From an uncultured Schlesneria sp. (lineage in GTDB: Bacteria; Planctomycetota; Planctomycetia; Planctomycetales; Planctomycetaceae): a DNA stretch of 37,725 nt. The position numbers and the translations under genes were made by a program. Of this stretch, positions 25,625 through 33,398 are shown piece by piece. The DNA is taken from assembly GCA_903904835.1 (NCBI GenBank), contig CAIVEI010000148.1, positions 1 through 37,725 of the forward strand, written 5' to 3'. The notes below the pieces were generated by a model, which was not told where the DNA came from, did no database searches, and was given only the letters and a program-made list of their open reading frames with translations. The number at the start of each line of letters is the position of its first letter. The stretch's first letter is position 1.

Positions 25625-27376
25625 CGCTTCAGCGGTGTCGATTTCGTCGGGCTGCTGGTATTCACCTTTAGGGGGCATCAGCCGTTTCACGAGAAACAAC
25701 CTCGGTCCGGATCGTCTTCCAGGTTGGCTTTCAAATGTGCCCATTTCAAATTCCCTCTCTGGTAGTTCTTTAAGAACTTCCTCAACGACGCGTGCCTCGG
25801 AGACGCCACCGTCATGTCCGGTGTATGCGAGGATGGTTACGACGCCTCCAGGTCGCAGCAAGCTGACCGCCTGACGTATCCCATTTCGAGTCGAGTCACA
25901 CGTCGTCACGACCTGCTTGTCCGCCCCAGGCAAATAGCCGAGGTTGAACATCACCGCCGCGATCCGACCGTGAAGCTGCTTCGGGATCTCTGTCGCGAGC
26001 ACTGCGTGGTCTCGATTGATCAATACGACGTTTCTGATGTCGGCGTCTTTCAGCCGCTTGGCAGTGTTTTCGAGCGCCTTGGGTTGGACGTCGAAGGCGA
26101 AGATTGTTCCGTGTACTCCAACAAGTTCGGCAAGGAATTGAGTATCATGTCCGTTGCCCGCCGTGGCGTCGATTGCGACTTCGCCGACGCGAAGAACATC
26201 TCGAATAGCGTCGTGTGCCTGCATGGTGAAAGGGCGAACTTTGCTACGTTTCACGTGGCTGCTCAATGAAACGGATTCTTCACGAAACGCACCAATCGGA
26301 ATCGGTTGCGACTTCCATTTCGTTTTCTTGTTGAGGTCAACCGTCGAGTCAACTTGGCGACCTTCCATTAACATTCGCGCCATTTGATCGGCGAAGTAAG
26401 GCGCATGAAGAACGCCCTTCGAACCAAGACCATTGAAGCAGGCGATGCGCGGCTCAGCCGGTAGCCGCCCGAGAATTGGATATTGATTTCTATGTATGGG
26501 ACGAACACCCGCTTCGTGAGCGACAACTTCAAATGGTAATCGAAGAAATGAACTCAGCTTTTTTACGATTTCGTTTCGCCCATTTTCCGTGCAGGCACAG
26601 TCCAAAGTTTTCCAGTCGTAAGTCGATCCAGCTTTGAAGAGTTCTCCAGAGTACGGTACAAGCCAGACACCGTTGTGAACGACACGGCTCTCTTTCAGGC
26701 TGGGAATTCTGAGCGTCAAAATCTCACCCTTCGCGGGTTTAAATTGCACGTCCCGGAACCACGGGTTATTGATCGCTTCAAAACCTTGGCAGCAGACGAG
26801 TGTTTTTGACCTGACGCCGAGATTAGGTATGACAACCCCATCGTGGTCGATTCGCAAGTCACGTGAAACGTCGACGTCACTGGTGAGAAAGGCACCTTCA
26901 TCCGCGAAGATTCTCCGAGATGCATCCAAGTAGCCTGGCACGTCAAGCTGCCCCCCTTCGGACATCTCAAAACCGCCCGACGGATTGTCGAACCATTTCT
27001 CATTGACGAGTCGAACGGATTGGCTGACGATTCCAAAATATTCACCGGCATCCCAGCGGCGTTGAAACGTTGCGGCATCGACATCGTTGGCGAACAGTCT
27101 GACCATCGATCGTCGTGCAAAGAGTTGGGTTTTCGTTTCTTGTTGAACGCGACGATAGAATTCGATTGCGGTTGGCCAAAACTCATCGAACCTCCAGGAC
27201 TTGATCAGTTTTTGCCCTGTGATCGGCGTGACGAGTCCCGCTGCGATCCTTGACGAAGTTACAGCTTCCTGACGGTCGACAACAAGAAATCGCGAGCCAG
27301 CCCATCGAAGACACCATGCAAGCGACGTCCCCGCGATCCCCTGACCTAGAATGATGAAATCGAATTCAGATCTCAT
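25619..27376 (-). CDS. FAD-dependent oxidoreductase (MnmC(o)-like) fused to MnmM/YtqB-type methyltransferase
   Basis: This is a 585-residue two-domain enzyme. Residues 5 to about 345 form a DAO-type FAD oxidoreductase with IILGQGIAGTSLA (8-20), AAGLVTPITGQK (45-56) and a C-terminal GLGSKGVLHAPYFAD block. Residues about 380-567 form a Rossmann methyltransferase with DATAGNGHDTQFLA (403-416) and MFNLGYLPG (476-484), the signature of the YtqB/MnmM family that methylates 5-aminomethyl(-2-thio)uridine at tRNA position 34. In classical MnmC a related FAD oxidase domain converts the carboxymethylaminomethyl group to aminomethyl, and a different methyltransferase completes mnm5U. I infer that this fusion does both steps. 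ATG 27376 begins the FAD motif; a start at 27412 would read through a parS site. It lies within the parS cluster. Confidence 0.85.
   Translation of the reverse strand: MRSEFDFIILGQGIAGTSLAWCLRWAGSRFLVVDRQEAVTSSRIAAGLVTPITGQKLIKSWRFDEFWPTAIEFYRRVQQETKTQLFARRSMVRLFANDVDAATFQRRWDAGEYFGIVSQSVRLVNEKWFDNPSGGFEMSEGGQLDVPGYLDASRRIFADEGAFLTSDVDVSRDLRIDHDGVVIPNLGVRSKTLVCCQGFEAINNPWFRDVQFKPAKGEILTLRIPSLKESRVVHNGVWLVPYSGELFKAGSTYDWKTLDCACTENGRNEIVKKLSSFLRLPFEVVAHEAGVRPIHRNQYPILGRLPAEPRIACFNGLGSKGVLHAPYFADQMARMLMEGRQVDSTVDLNKKTKWKSQPIPIGAFREESVSLSSHVKRSKVRPFTMQAHDAIRDVLRVGEVAIDATAGNGHDTQFLAELVGVHGTIFAFDVQPKALENTAKRLKDADIRNVVLINRDHAVLATEIPKQLHGRIAAVMFNLGYLPGADKQVVTTCDSTRNGIRQAVSLLRPGGVVTILAYTGHDGGVSEARVVEEVLKELPEREFEMGTFESQPGRRSGPRLFLVKRLMPPKGEYQQPDEIDTAEAK
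25683..25698. promoter_or_regulatory. parS: parS-like site 2, inside the methyltransferase coding end
   Basis: CGTTTCACGAGAAACA matches the consensus at 14 of 16 positions and keeps both half-site cores except one base. It lies in the last codons of the methyltransferase domain, so coding constraint could also explain it, but its closeness to the other sites favours a real weaker site. Confidence 0.55.
26247..26262. promoter_or_regulatory. Partial parS-like site (left half)
   Basis: CGTTTCACGTG matches the left half and centre of parS, but the right half (GCTGC) does not. It lies between the two domains of the fusion gene (reads SSHVKRS in protein). ParB could bind it weakly; chance is also possible. 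Confidence 0.3.
26855..26870. promoter_or_regulatory. Partial parS-like site (right half)
   Basis: TCACGTGAAAC matches 11 consecutive consensus bases, but the left end (CAAG) is degenerate. It is coding in the FAD domain (VSRDL). It is a candidate half-site only. Confidence 0.35.
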
Positions 27377-27391
27377 GCAGTTATTTGGCTC

Positions 27392-27407
27392 CGTTTCACG
27401 TGAAACA
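27392..27407. promoter_or_regulatory. parS: parS site 3, next to the fusion gene start
   Basis: CGTTTCACGTGAAACA matches parS at 15 of 16 positions, and the inner 14-bp palindrome is perfect. It sits 16 bases upstream of ATG 27376 and its edge overlaps the likely Shine-Dalgarno (GGAG). ParB bound here could influence expression of the gene. Confidence 0.9.
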
Positions 27408-27462
27408 TCCAATCCAACCTGTCACACTTTCGCATGTCGCCAATCACCGCGATTCGACCCGG

Positions 27463-27478
27463 CGTTCCACGTGAAACG
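27463..27478. promoter_or_regulatory. parS: parS-like site 4
   Basis: CGTTCCACGTGAAACG matches 13 of 16 positions with the CACGTGAAAC core intact. It lies in the 169-base intergenic region between the fusion gene and the ThuA gene, 55 bases beyond site 3, so coding constraint does not explain it. Confidence 0.7.
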
Positions 27479-27545
27479 CAATGGTTCTCTGAGAATTGCT
27501 TCGCGCCACAGGTTTGCCAGTTCAGCGAGGAAGTCAGTGTTTGGA

Positions 27546-28415
27546 CTACTTTGTTTCCTTCACTCGATTTCCTTCAGGTAGTTCAAGATCCTTTTCTGCG
27601 AGATCAAGCCTGAGTCCTTCCGTTGGAATCGTCTCTTTCAGCGTCCACAAAATCCCCTGCAAGACCAATCGCCGGTATTCGATCCTGTTCCAGTTTTCGT
27701 GGAAATGGAGCCCAGTAAACCCGAACGATCGACCGGCATCATCACGTTGCCAAGCCCAGGCGACGGCTTGATCTGTGTCAGCGATTCGTGTGTTGAGAAT
27801 TACTGTATGTCCGCGACGCAACACAGGAAACTTCAAAGCATAGTAAAGTTCATCGTGGACGTTGAATGCCTGAATGCCAGAAAGGATTGGATGAGGTGTC
27901 AACGGCGGGACTAATTGAAAGTCGTCAACCTTGTATTTTCGATCCGGACCGCCGTGGCAGCCTCCAAACAGCGAAACAAAATCTGCAATAGGCTCTGCTT
28001 CTCGAGTCCCCATGCCCCAATGGAGGACGCTCAATCCACCGCTCCGTTTCGCGAGGCGCTCAAATGCTGCGAGTCGCTGTTTCTCTTCGCTGACCCATTT
28101 GGCACCTTCCGTAAGAAATAGGACCGCCGCGTCAGCTCCATCAAGAAGCTCGGGTCCGTCCTTCCAGGGATTGTCCGCATGTTCGATGACGACCTGATAA
28201 TTTCCTAAATCATTCAGGAATCGAGCAATCAATCGGATTCCAGCCATGTACTCGTGAGTTGTTTTGGGGTGCGAATCCGGGCGTTGACCCAGCAACAAAA
28301 CGCGTTTTGGAATCGAAATCCGAGTTGCTGGATCATCCGCGAATAATCGCGATGACAACGACGCGCAGGCATAAGTGATTGAAACGTAAAAAGCAAACTG
28401 GAATAGAAACCTCAT
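27546..28415 (-). CDS. ThuA-domain protein, secreted
   Basis: This protein has 289 residues. An N-terminal signal sequence (MRFLFQFAFYVSITYACASL ending near LFA-DDPA) suggests export. The rest is the ThuA fold (class I glutamine-amidotransferase-like). It shows RVLLLGQRPDSHPKTTHEY, an AAVLFLTEGAKWVS strand-turn, GGLSVLHWGMG and a late SFGFTGLHFHENW motif. ThuA proteins are often linked to trehalose or other sugar use, but their reaction is unproven; many planctomycete members occur with sugar-related enzymes. No such partner lies beside it here. GGTGA stands upstream of the ATG. It is divergent from the anti-sigma-like gene. Confidence 0.82.
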   Translation of the reverse strand: MRFLFQFAFYVSITYACASLSSRLFADDPATRISIPKRVLLLGQRPDSHPKTTHEYMAGIRLIARFLNDLGNYQVVIEHADNPWKDGPELLDGADAAVLFLTEGAKWVSEEKQRLAAFERLAKRSGGLSVLHWGMGTREAEPIADFVSLFGGCHGGPDRKYKVDDFQLVPPLTPHPILSGIQAFNVHDELYYALKFPVLRRGHTVILNTRIADTDQAVAWAWQRDDAGRSFGFTGLHFHENWNRIEYRRLVLQGILWTLKETIPTEGLRLDLAEKDLELPEGNRVKETK

Positions 28416-28608
28416 ACATCACCGTAAATTCCAACACGAAATATTAATCTCGAATCATCAGCGTCAAGAAACGACGTGTGTTCGCCCCGGAGGCGATTTC
28501 ATTAAGAATACGAAACTGGAAGAAAATCTTGTACGAATCCCGAGTTGATACTCCACTATTTTGGTAAAGAGATACTCGGATATTTGTTTGTAGAAAGGCG
28601 GGATTGCC

Positions 28609-30801
28609 ATGCGACTGACATTGAGAACCCTGATGGCCTATCTTGACGATGTCCTGGAACCTGCAGATACGAAGATCATCGGGTTGAAGATTCAAGAGAG
28701 CCCGATGGCTCAATTGCTCGTCAGCCGTATTCGGGATGTAATGCGTCGGCGGCGACTTAAAGCCCCTGAAGTTTTTGGCCCCGAAATGGGCATCGATCCA
28801 AACATCGTCGCACAGTATCTCGATACTACGTTGCCCGCCGAACGGTACGCTGATGTCGAAAGGGTTCTGCTGGCTTCGGACGAAATGTTGGCTGAGGCTG
28901 CGGCGTGTCACCAGGTGTTGCCGGTCTGGCTCGCTAATCCGATCGAAGTTTCGGCGGCGAGTCGAGACCGTCTTTATGCGCTGGGGCCGGTTGACGTTTC
29001 TTCGCAACTTTCGATTACTGCCGACCAGAATTCGCCGGCGGCGAAACTTTCTTCCGACCGGGCCGTTGAAAGAAACGGGACGGTTTCCCTTGGGGATACA
29101 AACGCAGAGCGCGCTCGCGACGGGGCGACAACGACGGTCCCCGACTACCTCAAACGGACTCCTTGGTATCAGCGACTTTTTCCCTCGTCGCTTATCGCGT
29201 TATTGGTCGTCGCTTGCTTTGGACTCTTGGCACCTGGAATTATGACAGGGCTTCGCCAGGCAAAAAACGAGATTCAACTCCGTGGTGAACGAGATAAAGG
29301 CGGATCACCGAGTAGTTCAGATAATCAGTCAATCGCAATTGATCCGCTTCCAAAGACCACTGAAGTTGAGCCACAACCTGCGAATCCAACGCTTGTGTCT
29401 GATACCACGCAGATCAGTCCTCAAATGGTGAAACTTCCGCGCGATCTCGATCCTGCCCCGCCGAAAGACGATTTCGACGAATCGACGGTTCCACCTCCGG
29501 CACCAGCAGCAAATCGAATGGTTGCGAGCGAAAATTCAGATAACGTGTCCCAGGACAAATCCTCAAAACAATCTGCGACCCCGGATCTCTCGCCGACGGG
29601 AGATCCGGCTTCAGTTCCTCCTTCAAAAGTCGCCGACGTTCTAATCTCGTACGCTTCCAACGAAGGCGTTCTTCTCCATTTTGAAGTCGCTCAGCAACGA
29701 TGGTTTATGGTTCCGCACCGATCCGCGATGAAGCCTGGCGAACTTCTGGCGAACATCGAGCCTTTTGAAACGGTCCTCGATTTTGAACGAGGGAGCGTTA
29801 AGGCAACCCTTCTGGGTGAGACCGTCGTCTATTTACTTAAACCAACCGAAGCTGGCGTCGCCGGGATCGATGTTCGACGAGGACGATTATTGTTTCAGGG
29901 CGGTCGTTCAGAGGAAAACCATCCCAATCGAATCGGGATCGCCATCGGTGACGATCTCTGGAAACTGGATTTGCTTTCGCAAGAGACCCTCGTCGGTTTG
30001 GAGGTGACGCACCGTGAATCGTCTCAGTTTCAAAAGCTTCAAGAAAGCTCCTGGTATCAGGCATCGCTCTACGTGATTTCTGGTTCGGTGAAATGGACGA
30101 ATCAAACTGGCAAATTTCAGGAGATTGGCGATCACATGGCATTAAATATTTCTCCGGAAAAGGACCAACACATTCGTCCGAATCCGATTTCATTTTCCAA
30201 CGTGCCTGACTGGTGCGACAGCGTTAAACGAAAGGCCTTACCGCTTCGAAAGCATCAGTCGCAGGTGCTGTTTGAAAAGGCATTTGAACTTGATCAGCCG
30301 ATTGATGCTTCGATGATTACTCTCGTAAAAAACTCCAAATTTCCCAAGATCGCCGAACTGGCGGCACAATGTTTGTCGGCCACAGATAATTATAGCGCCC
30401 TGGTTGAAACGCTGGCAGAATGTCAGCACGAAGAAGCTCGGTTTGCTGCTCGTGACGGATTAAGGCGGTGGTTGCCCCTGCACCCTGATCGAGGTTCGAA
30501 ATTGGTGAAAGAACTGGAACAGTTTTATCCGCCGGCAGAAGCGGACGCGATTTATCAAATGTTGTGGGGCTTTTCTCGCGACGATGTCACTAACTCGAAG
30601 TCAAATTCCTGGTTATTTATGAATTGGATGCGCAGTCCAAAACCAGAAATCCGCGAATTGGCGGACTATTGGGTCGAACGATTGACTGGTAGAAAAACTG
30701 AGTACCGCGCGCTGGGAGGAACTGCTGCACAGCGGGAATCTCAGATTCACAGGATGGAAGACCAGATCGAACGAAACAATGGGCTGATCAAAGCTCCCTG
30801 A
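28609..30801 (+). CDS. Large single-pass anti-sigma-like protein (planctomycete type)
   Basis: This 730-residue protein has four parts. The N-terminus holds two tandem helical units of similar pattern: TLRTLMAYLDDVLEPADT...RIRDVM (about 4-45) and PNIVAQYLDTTLPAERY...CHQVL (about 64-104). These resemble zinc-less anti-sigma-factor domains. A linker and a transmembrane helix (about 194-214) follow, then a proline/serine-rich outer stretch. The last part, after about residue 345, is mixed, with a beta-rich zone and HEAT-like helices near the end. The topology, a cytoplasmic helical head and an extracytoplasmic sensor tail, fits a transmembrane anti-sigma or signalling protein. No sigma-factor gene is adjacent. 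The Shine-Dalgarno AAAGGCGGG precedes ATG 28609. Confidence 0.65.
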   Translation: MRLTLRTLMAYLDDVLEPADTKIIGLKIQESPMAQLLVSRIRDVMRRRRLKAPEVFGPEMGIDPNIVAQYLDTTLPAERYADVERVLLASDEMLAEAAACHQVLPVWLANPIEVSAASRDRLYALGPVDVSSQLSITADQNSPAAKLSSDRAVERNGTVSLGDTNAERARDGATTTVPDYLKRTPWYQRLFPSSLIALLVVACFGLLAPGIMTGLRQAKNEIQLRGERDKGGSPSSSDNQSIAIDPLPKTTEVEPQPANPTLVSDTTQISPQMVKLPRDLDPAPPKDDFDESTVPPPAPAANRMVASENSDNVSQDKSSKQSATPDLSPTGDPASVPPSKVADVLISYASNEGVLLHFEVAQQRWFMVPHRSAMKPGELLANIEPFETVLDFERGSVKATLLGETVVYLLKPTEAGVAGIDVRRGRLLFQGGRSEENHPNRIGIAIGDDLWKLDLLSQETLVGLEVTHRESSQFQKLQESSWYQASLYVISGSVKWTNQTGKFQEIGDHMALNISPEKDQHIRPNPISFSNVPDWCDSVKRKALPLRKHQSQVLFEKAFELDQPIDASMITLVKNSKFPKIAELAAQCLSATDNYSALVETLAECQHEEARFAARDGLRRWLPLHPDRGSKLVKELEQFYPPAEADAIYQMLWGFSRDDVTNSKSNSWLFMNWMRSPKPEIRELADYWVERLTGRKTEYRALGGTAAQRESQIHRMEDQIERNNGLIKAP

Positions 30802-30834
30802 ATAACGAGCCTGGACACCTCGGTCTTTGATGAT

Positions 30835-31785
30835 TTACTTTGCATACGGGCTTATGAAGCCGTCTGGCTTCACCGCCAACAATGAAGCATGGACATTGGG
30901 AAGAATTCGTTCGGCCATGTTTCCCAGAAAGAAATCTGAGATTCCATGGTGGTCGTGCGCCCCGATGACAAGAAGGTCTACGCTGTTGGCAGTGATGTAT
31001 TCGGGCATCACGGAATCAAAGGCGCCGCGTAAATACTCGATTTTTACGCCGTGTGGCAACGTGCGAAAATCGGTTTGTTGAAGTTGTTCCCGCAGTTTTT
31101 CGTCTGCGGAGTGCCTTAGCTTTTCTTCCGCAATAGCGAGCTTTTCTTTTGATACCCCTGCCAGCGTGAGATAGCGTAGGTCCGACAATTCCAATACATG
31201 CAGAACATGCAATCGAGCACCGATTGCGCGTGCGACGGTGACCGCGACACGGATCACGGATAGATTTGCTGGTTCGAGATCCGTGGCAACAGCCACGTCT
31301 CGAATCTCTCGCAATTCTGCCGGCTTGACAACCCAAACGGGGCAAGGCGAATATCGCATCAATTTATGAGCGGTGCTGCCAAAAAGAAGTGATGTGGACC
31401 GATGCGATGCTCGGGTTCCGATGATGATTAAGTCGTAGGAACCTTGTGCACTTTCCTTCGATAATTCTTCCCACGCCGTACCGAAACGAATAACACTTTC
31501 TGCAGGAATACCACTTTTATTACAGTAATTTACAAGTTTCATCAGGACTGCGCTTGCGACATCCTCCACGGTCTTTAAGATGTTTTCATGGTCGTGTTCA
31601 ATCAGTGACTGACTTTGAGCAGATAGCTCAAGCACGGAACAAAACGTTACCGTTCCACCCCATGTCGCTGCGAGTTGCAAGGCTTCGTCGACGGCTGCTT
31701 GCGTCTCATCACCAAACTCCGACGAAGCGATTCGATCTCCGTGATGAAGATCAACTCCCACGAGGATGTTTTCAATTCGAGTCAT
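30835..31785 (-). CDS. Tandem universal stress protein (UspA family)
   Basis: This cytoplasmic protein of 316 residues consists of two Usp domains. The first begins NILVGVDLHHGD and ends with the nucleotide motif GTRASHRSTSLLFGSTAHKL. The second begins DVAVATDLEPAN and ends with IGAHDHHGISDFFLGNMAERI. Both keep the G-2x-G-9x-G pattern typical of ATP-binding Usp proteins. Such proteins aid survival under stress or starvation. The Shine-Dalgarno is weak. It converges on the anti-sigma-like gene with a 33-base gap and lies upstream of the lipoprotein gene's tail. Confidence 0.92.
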   Translation of the reverse strand: MTRIENILVGVDLHHGDRIASSEFGDETQAAVDEALQLAATWGGTVTFCSVLELSAQSQSLIEHDHENILKTVEDVASAVLMKLVNYCNKSGIPAESVIRFGTAWEELSKESAQGSYDLIIIGTRASHRSTSLLFGSTAHKLMRYSPCPVWVVKPAELREIRDVAVATDLEPANLSVIRVAVTVARAIGARLHVLHVLELSDLRYLTLAGVSKEKLAIAEEKLRHSADEKLREQLQQTDFRTLPHGVKIEYLRGAFDSVMPEYITANSVDLLVIGAHDHHGISDFFLGNMAERILPNVHASLLAVKPDGFISPYAK

Positions 31786-31824
31786 ATAACAGATGTCCCA
31801 ATGAGACTGCGGATCGGAAACCGG

Positions 31825-31850
31825 TCAATTCAATCTCCGAACTGAATTGA
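31825..31850. repeat. Inverted repeat between the lipoprotein and Usp genes
   Basis: TCAATTCA and TGAATTGA (perfect 8-bp arms, 10-base loop) lie in the 90-base gap after the lipoprotein stop and before the Usp start. There is no T-run, so this is either a weak hairpin at the lipoprotein leader side or an operator-like dyad for usp. Confidence 0.35.
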
Positions 31851-31875
31851 GCCCGACCTCGCATCGATCACGGAA

Positions 31876-33069
31876 CTAATTCTGACGAAAACCTCCCGCT
31901 CGAACAACTCGACGTTGATCTTTGCCGCCAATCTCTTCCTGAAAACCCGTCTGTTGAGCCTGGGGTTCCAGACCGTTCGAAGACTTCTGTGAATAATCAG
32001 CAATCACAGAAAACGTACTGAGTGTCTCTTTGGTCTGCTGAATTCTCTGGCCGTCGGGAAGTTCCATGGCAAACTCAACTGACCTTTGAATTCGAGAATC
32101 TTTAGGAAAACCTGTTCTTCGATCGAAGCGACAAACGCCTGAACTGTGACCACCTTTTACGACCACTTTAAAATCGCCATCCGGATTTTGAATTGTAAAA
32201 GGGTTGGGAGATCCGCTGATACGTCCGGTCAGCAGTACTTCGGCAGAGTCTGTCGAACATTCTTTTAAAACGCACCTCGTGTTGGTCACCATCGGAATCG
32301 GCGTCTCGCAAGTTTGAGGATCAAGTTCCCAAACCGCCCCCGTCTCATACGCAATATCAGGTGGAGACGAGTTCGATTCGTACGGGATCAATCCGATGCT
32401 ATCGTCAATAAAACTCGCGATGTAGCCTTCGCCTTTGGCAGACTCCAGGTGCCTTTGAAGCGCCCCCTGATGTTGCGGCGGCACATTGCGCAAACAACGT
32501 TGCAGAAATTCGTTGAATTCAACGACGTCGATGACCTTATTGTTCGGGCCAATCCAGAACGAAAATCCGTTATTGACAAGTCCGGAATAGAGGATCGCTT
32601 CTTGAGGAGCTTGCTCCGGCGGTTGGTCGGACGAGTAAATGATTCGATTTCCTTGAATGTCTTGCAGATAACGGATTTGGTGATACCGAGCCGAAATCTG
32701 CTTTCGACCATCCGCCATGACATTGTCAATGGCAAGAGACATCGTGATTTCGGCTCGCGAAGCACTGACGTGAACGCCCTCTTTGTCCGTTTGCGTCAAC
32801 CGGTGTTCAACGGTCTTTGAGAAAGGAAAACGGTCGCCAATTTTTAGACCGGTGACTGCCTCCCCCTTCTTTGAGGTTGGGGCCGATTGCTTCTCGTGCG
32901 GCAGTGCTTCGATCTCATCCGAATTAACAGGCTCATCCATCTCCGAGATGTCAATGTCCTCGTCAGTCGAAGCCGATTGGAAGTAGCTGCATCCTGAATT
33001 GAAGAGACAGAACGTTGTGACGCCGAGAATTGTCACTAGCGTCGTCCATCGCACAGCGGCAAATGTCAT
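31876..33069 (-). CDS. Lipoprotein of unknown function, DUF6263-like
   Basis: The start at 33069 gives 397 residues with a lipoprotein signal: MTFAAVRWTTLVTILGVTTF then LFNSGC, where the cysteine would be lipidated. GGAAGG stands 7 bases upstream of this ATG; a longer frame to 33387 has no similarity. An acidic linker follows. The body is beta-rich with paired repeats (RFPFSKTVEHRLTQ, TMSLAIDNVMADGRKQISARY, FWIGPNNKVIDVVEF), which resembles the DUF6263 family of surface proteins seen in planctomycetes; this is a tentative match. It is divergent from signal peptidase I. Function unknown. Confidence 0.6.
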   Translation of the reverse strand: MTFAAVRWTTLVTILGVTTFCLFNSGCSYFQSASTDEDIDISEMDEPVNSDEIEALPHEKQSAPTSKKGEAVTGLKIGDRFPFSKTVEHRLTQTDKEGVHVSASRAEITMSLAIDNVMADGRKQISARYHQIRYLQDIQGNRIIYSSDQPPEQAPQEAILYSGLVNNGFSFWIGPNNKVIDVVEFNEFLQRCLRNVPPQHQGALQRHLESAKGEGYIASFIDDSIGLIPYESNSSPPDIAYETGAVWELDPQTCETPIPMVTNTRCVLKECSTDSAEVLLTGRISGSPNPFTIQNPDGDFKVVVKGGHSSGVCRFDRRTGFPKDSRIQRSVEFAMELPDGQRIQQTKETLSTFSVIADYSQKSSNGLEPQAQQTGFQEEIGGKDQRRVVRAGGFRQN

Positions 33070-33398
33070 CGGGCAACCTTCCGTGGTGATGTCGAACTGC
33101 GAAGATCGCAGAGATCGAAGCGCAGAGAAAAGCAGGCGGCATTCTTGCCGAAGTCGAAAGATACCAACGGACGATAGGCGCGCGAAGACGGATCTTCTTA
33201 TGACCCTACCACAGGTCGCTTCGTCCGTACAATTCGTAAAGTTCAGATTGCTGCTATTTCCTGGTTCTTGCCGCTTCAAGTAGAATCGAACGGCACTTCC
33301 AGGTCTTCGCTCCAGACAAAAACGGTTGACGACTGGCATTACGTTTTTCGGATCGCCAAAAAATGTGAGGTGTTTCTGAGTATTCACGGTTGGTATTG

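Noticed and set aside
25461-25874. Plus-strand frame containing GCSSAWLERLVWDQEVAGSNPV
   Set aside because: This is the matching false protein from the sense strand of tRNA-Pro; the rest is the shadow of the methyltransferase gene.
33070-33387. Upstream extension of the lipoprotein frame
   Set aside because: The lipobox start at 33069 has a good Shine-Dalgarno, and the extension would place 106 residues before the lipid signal.
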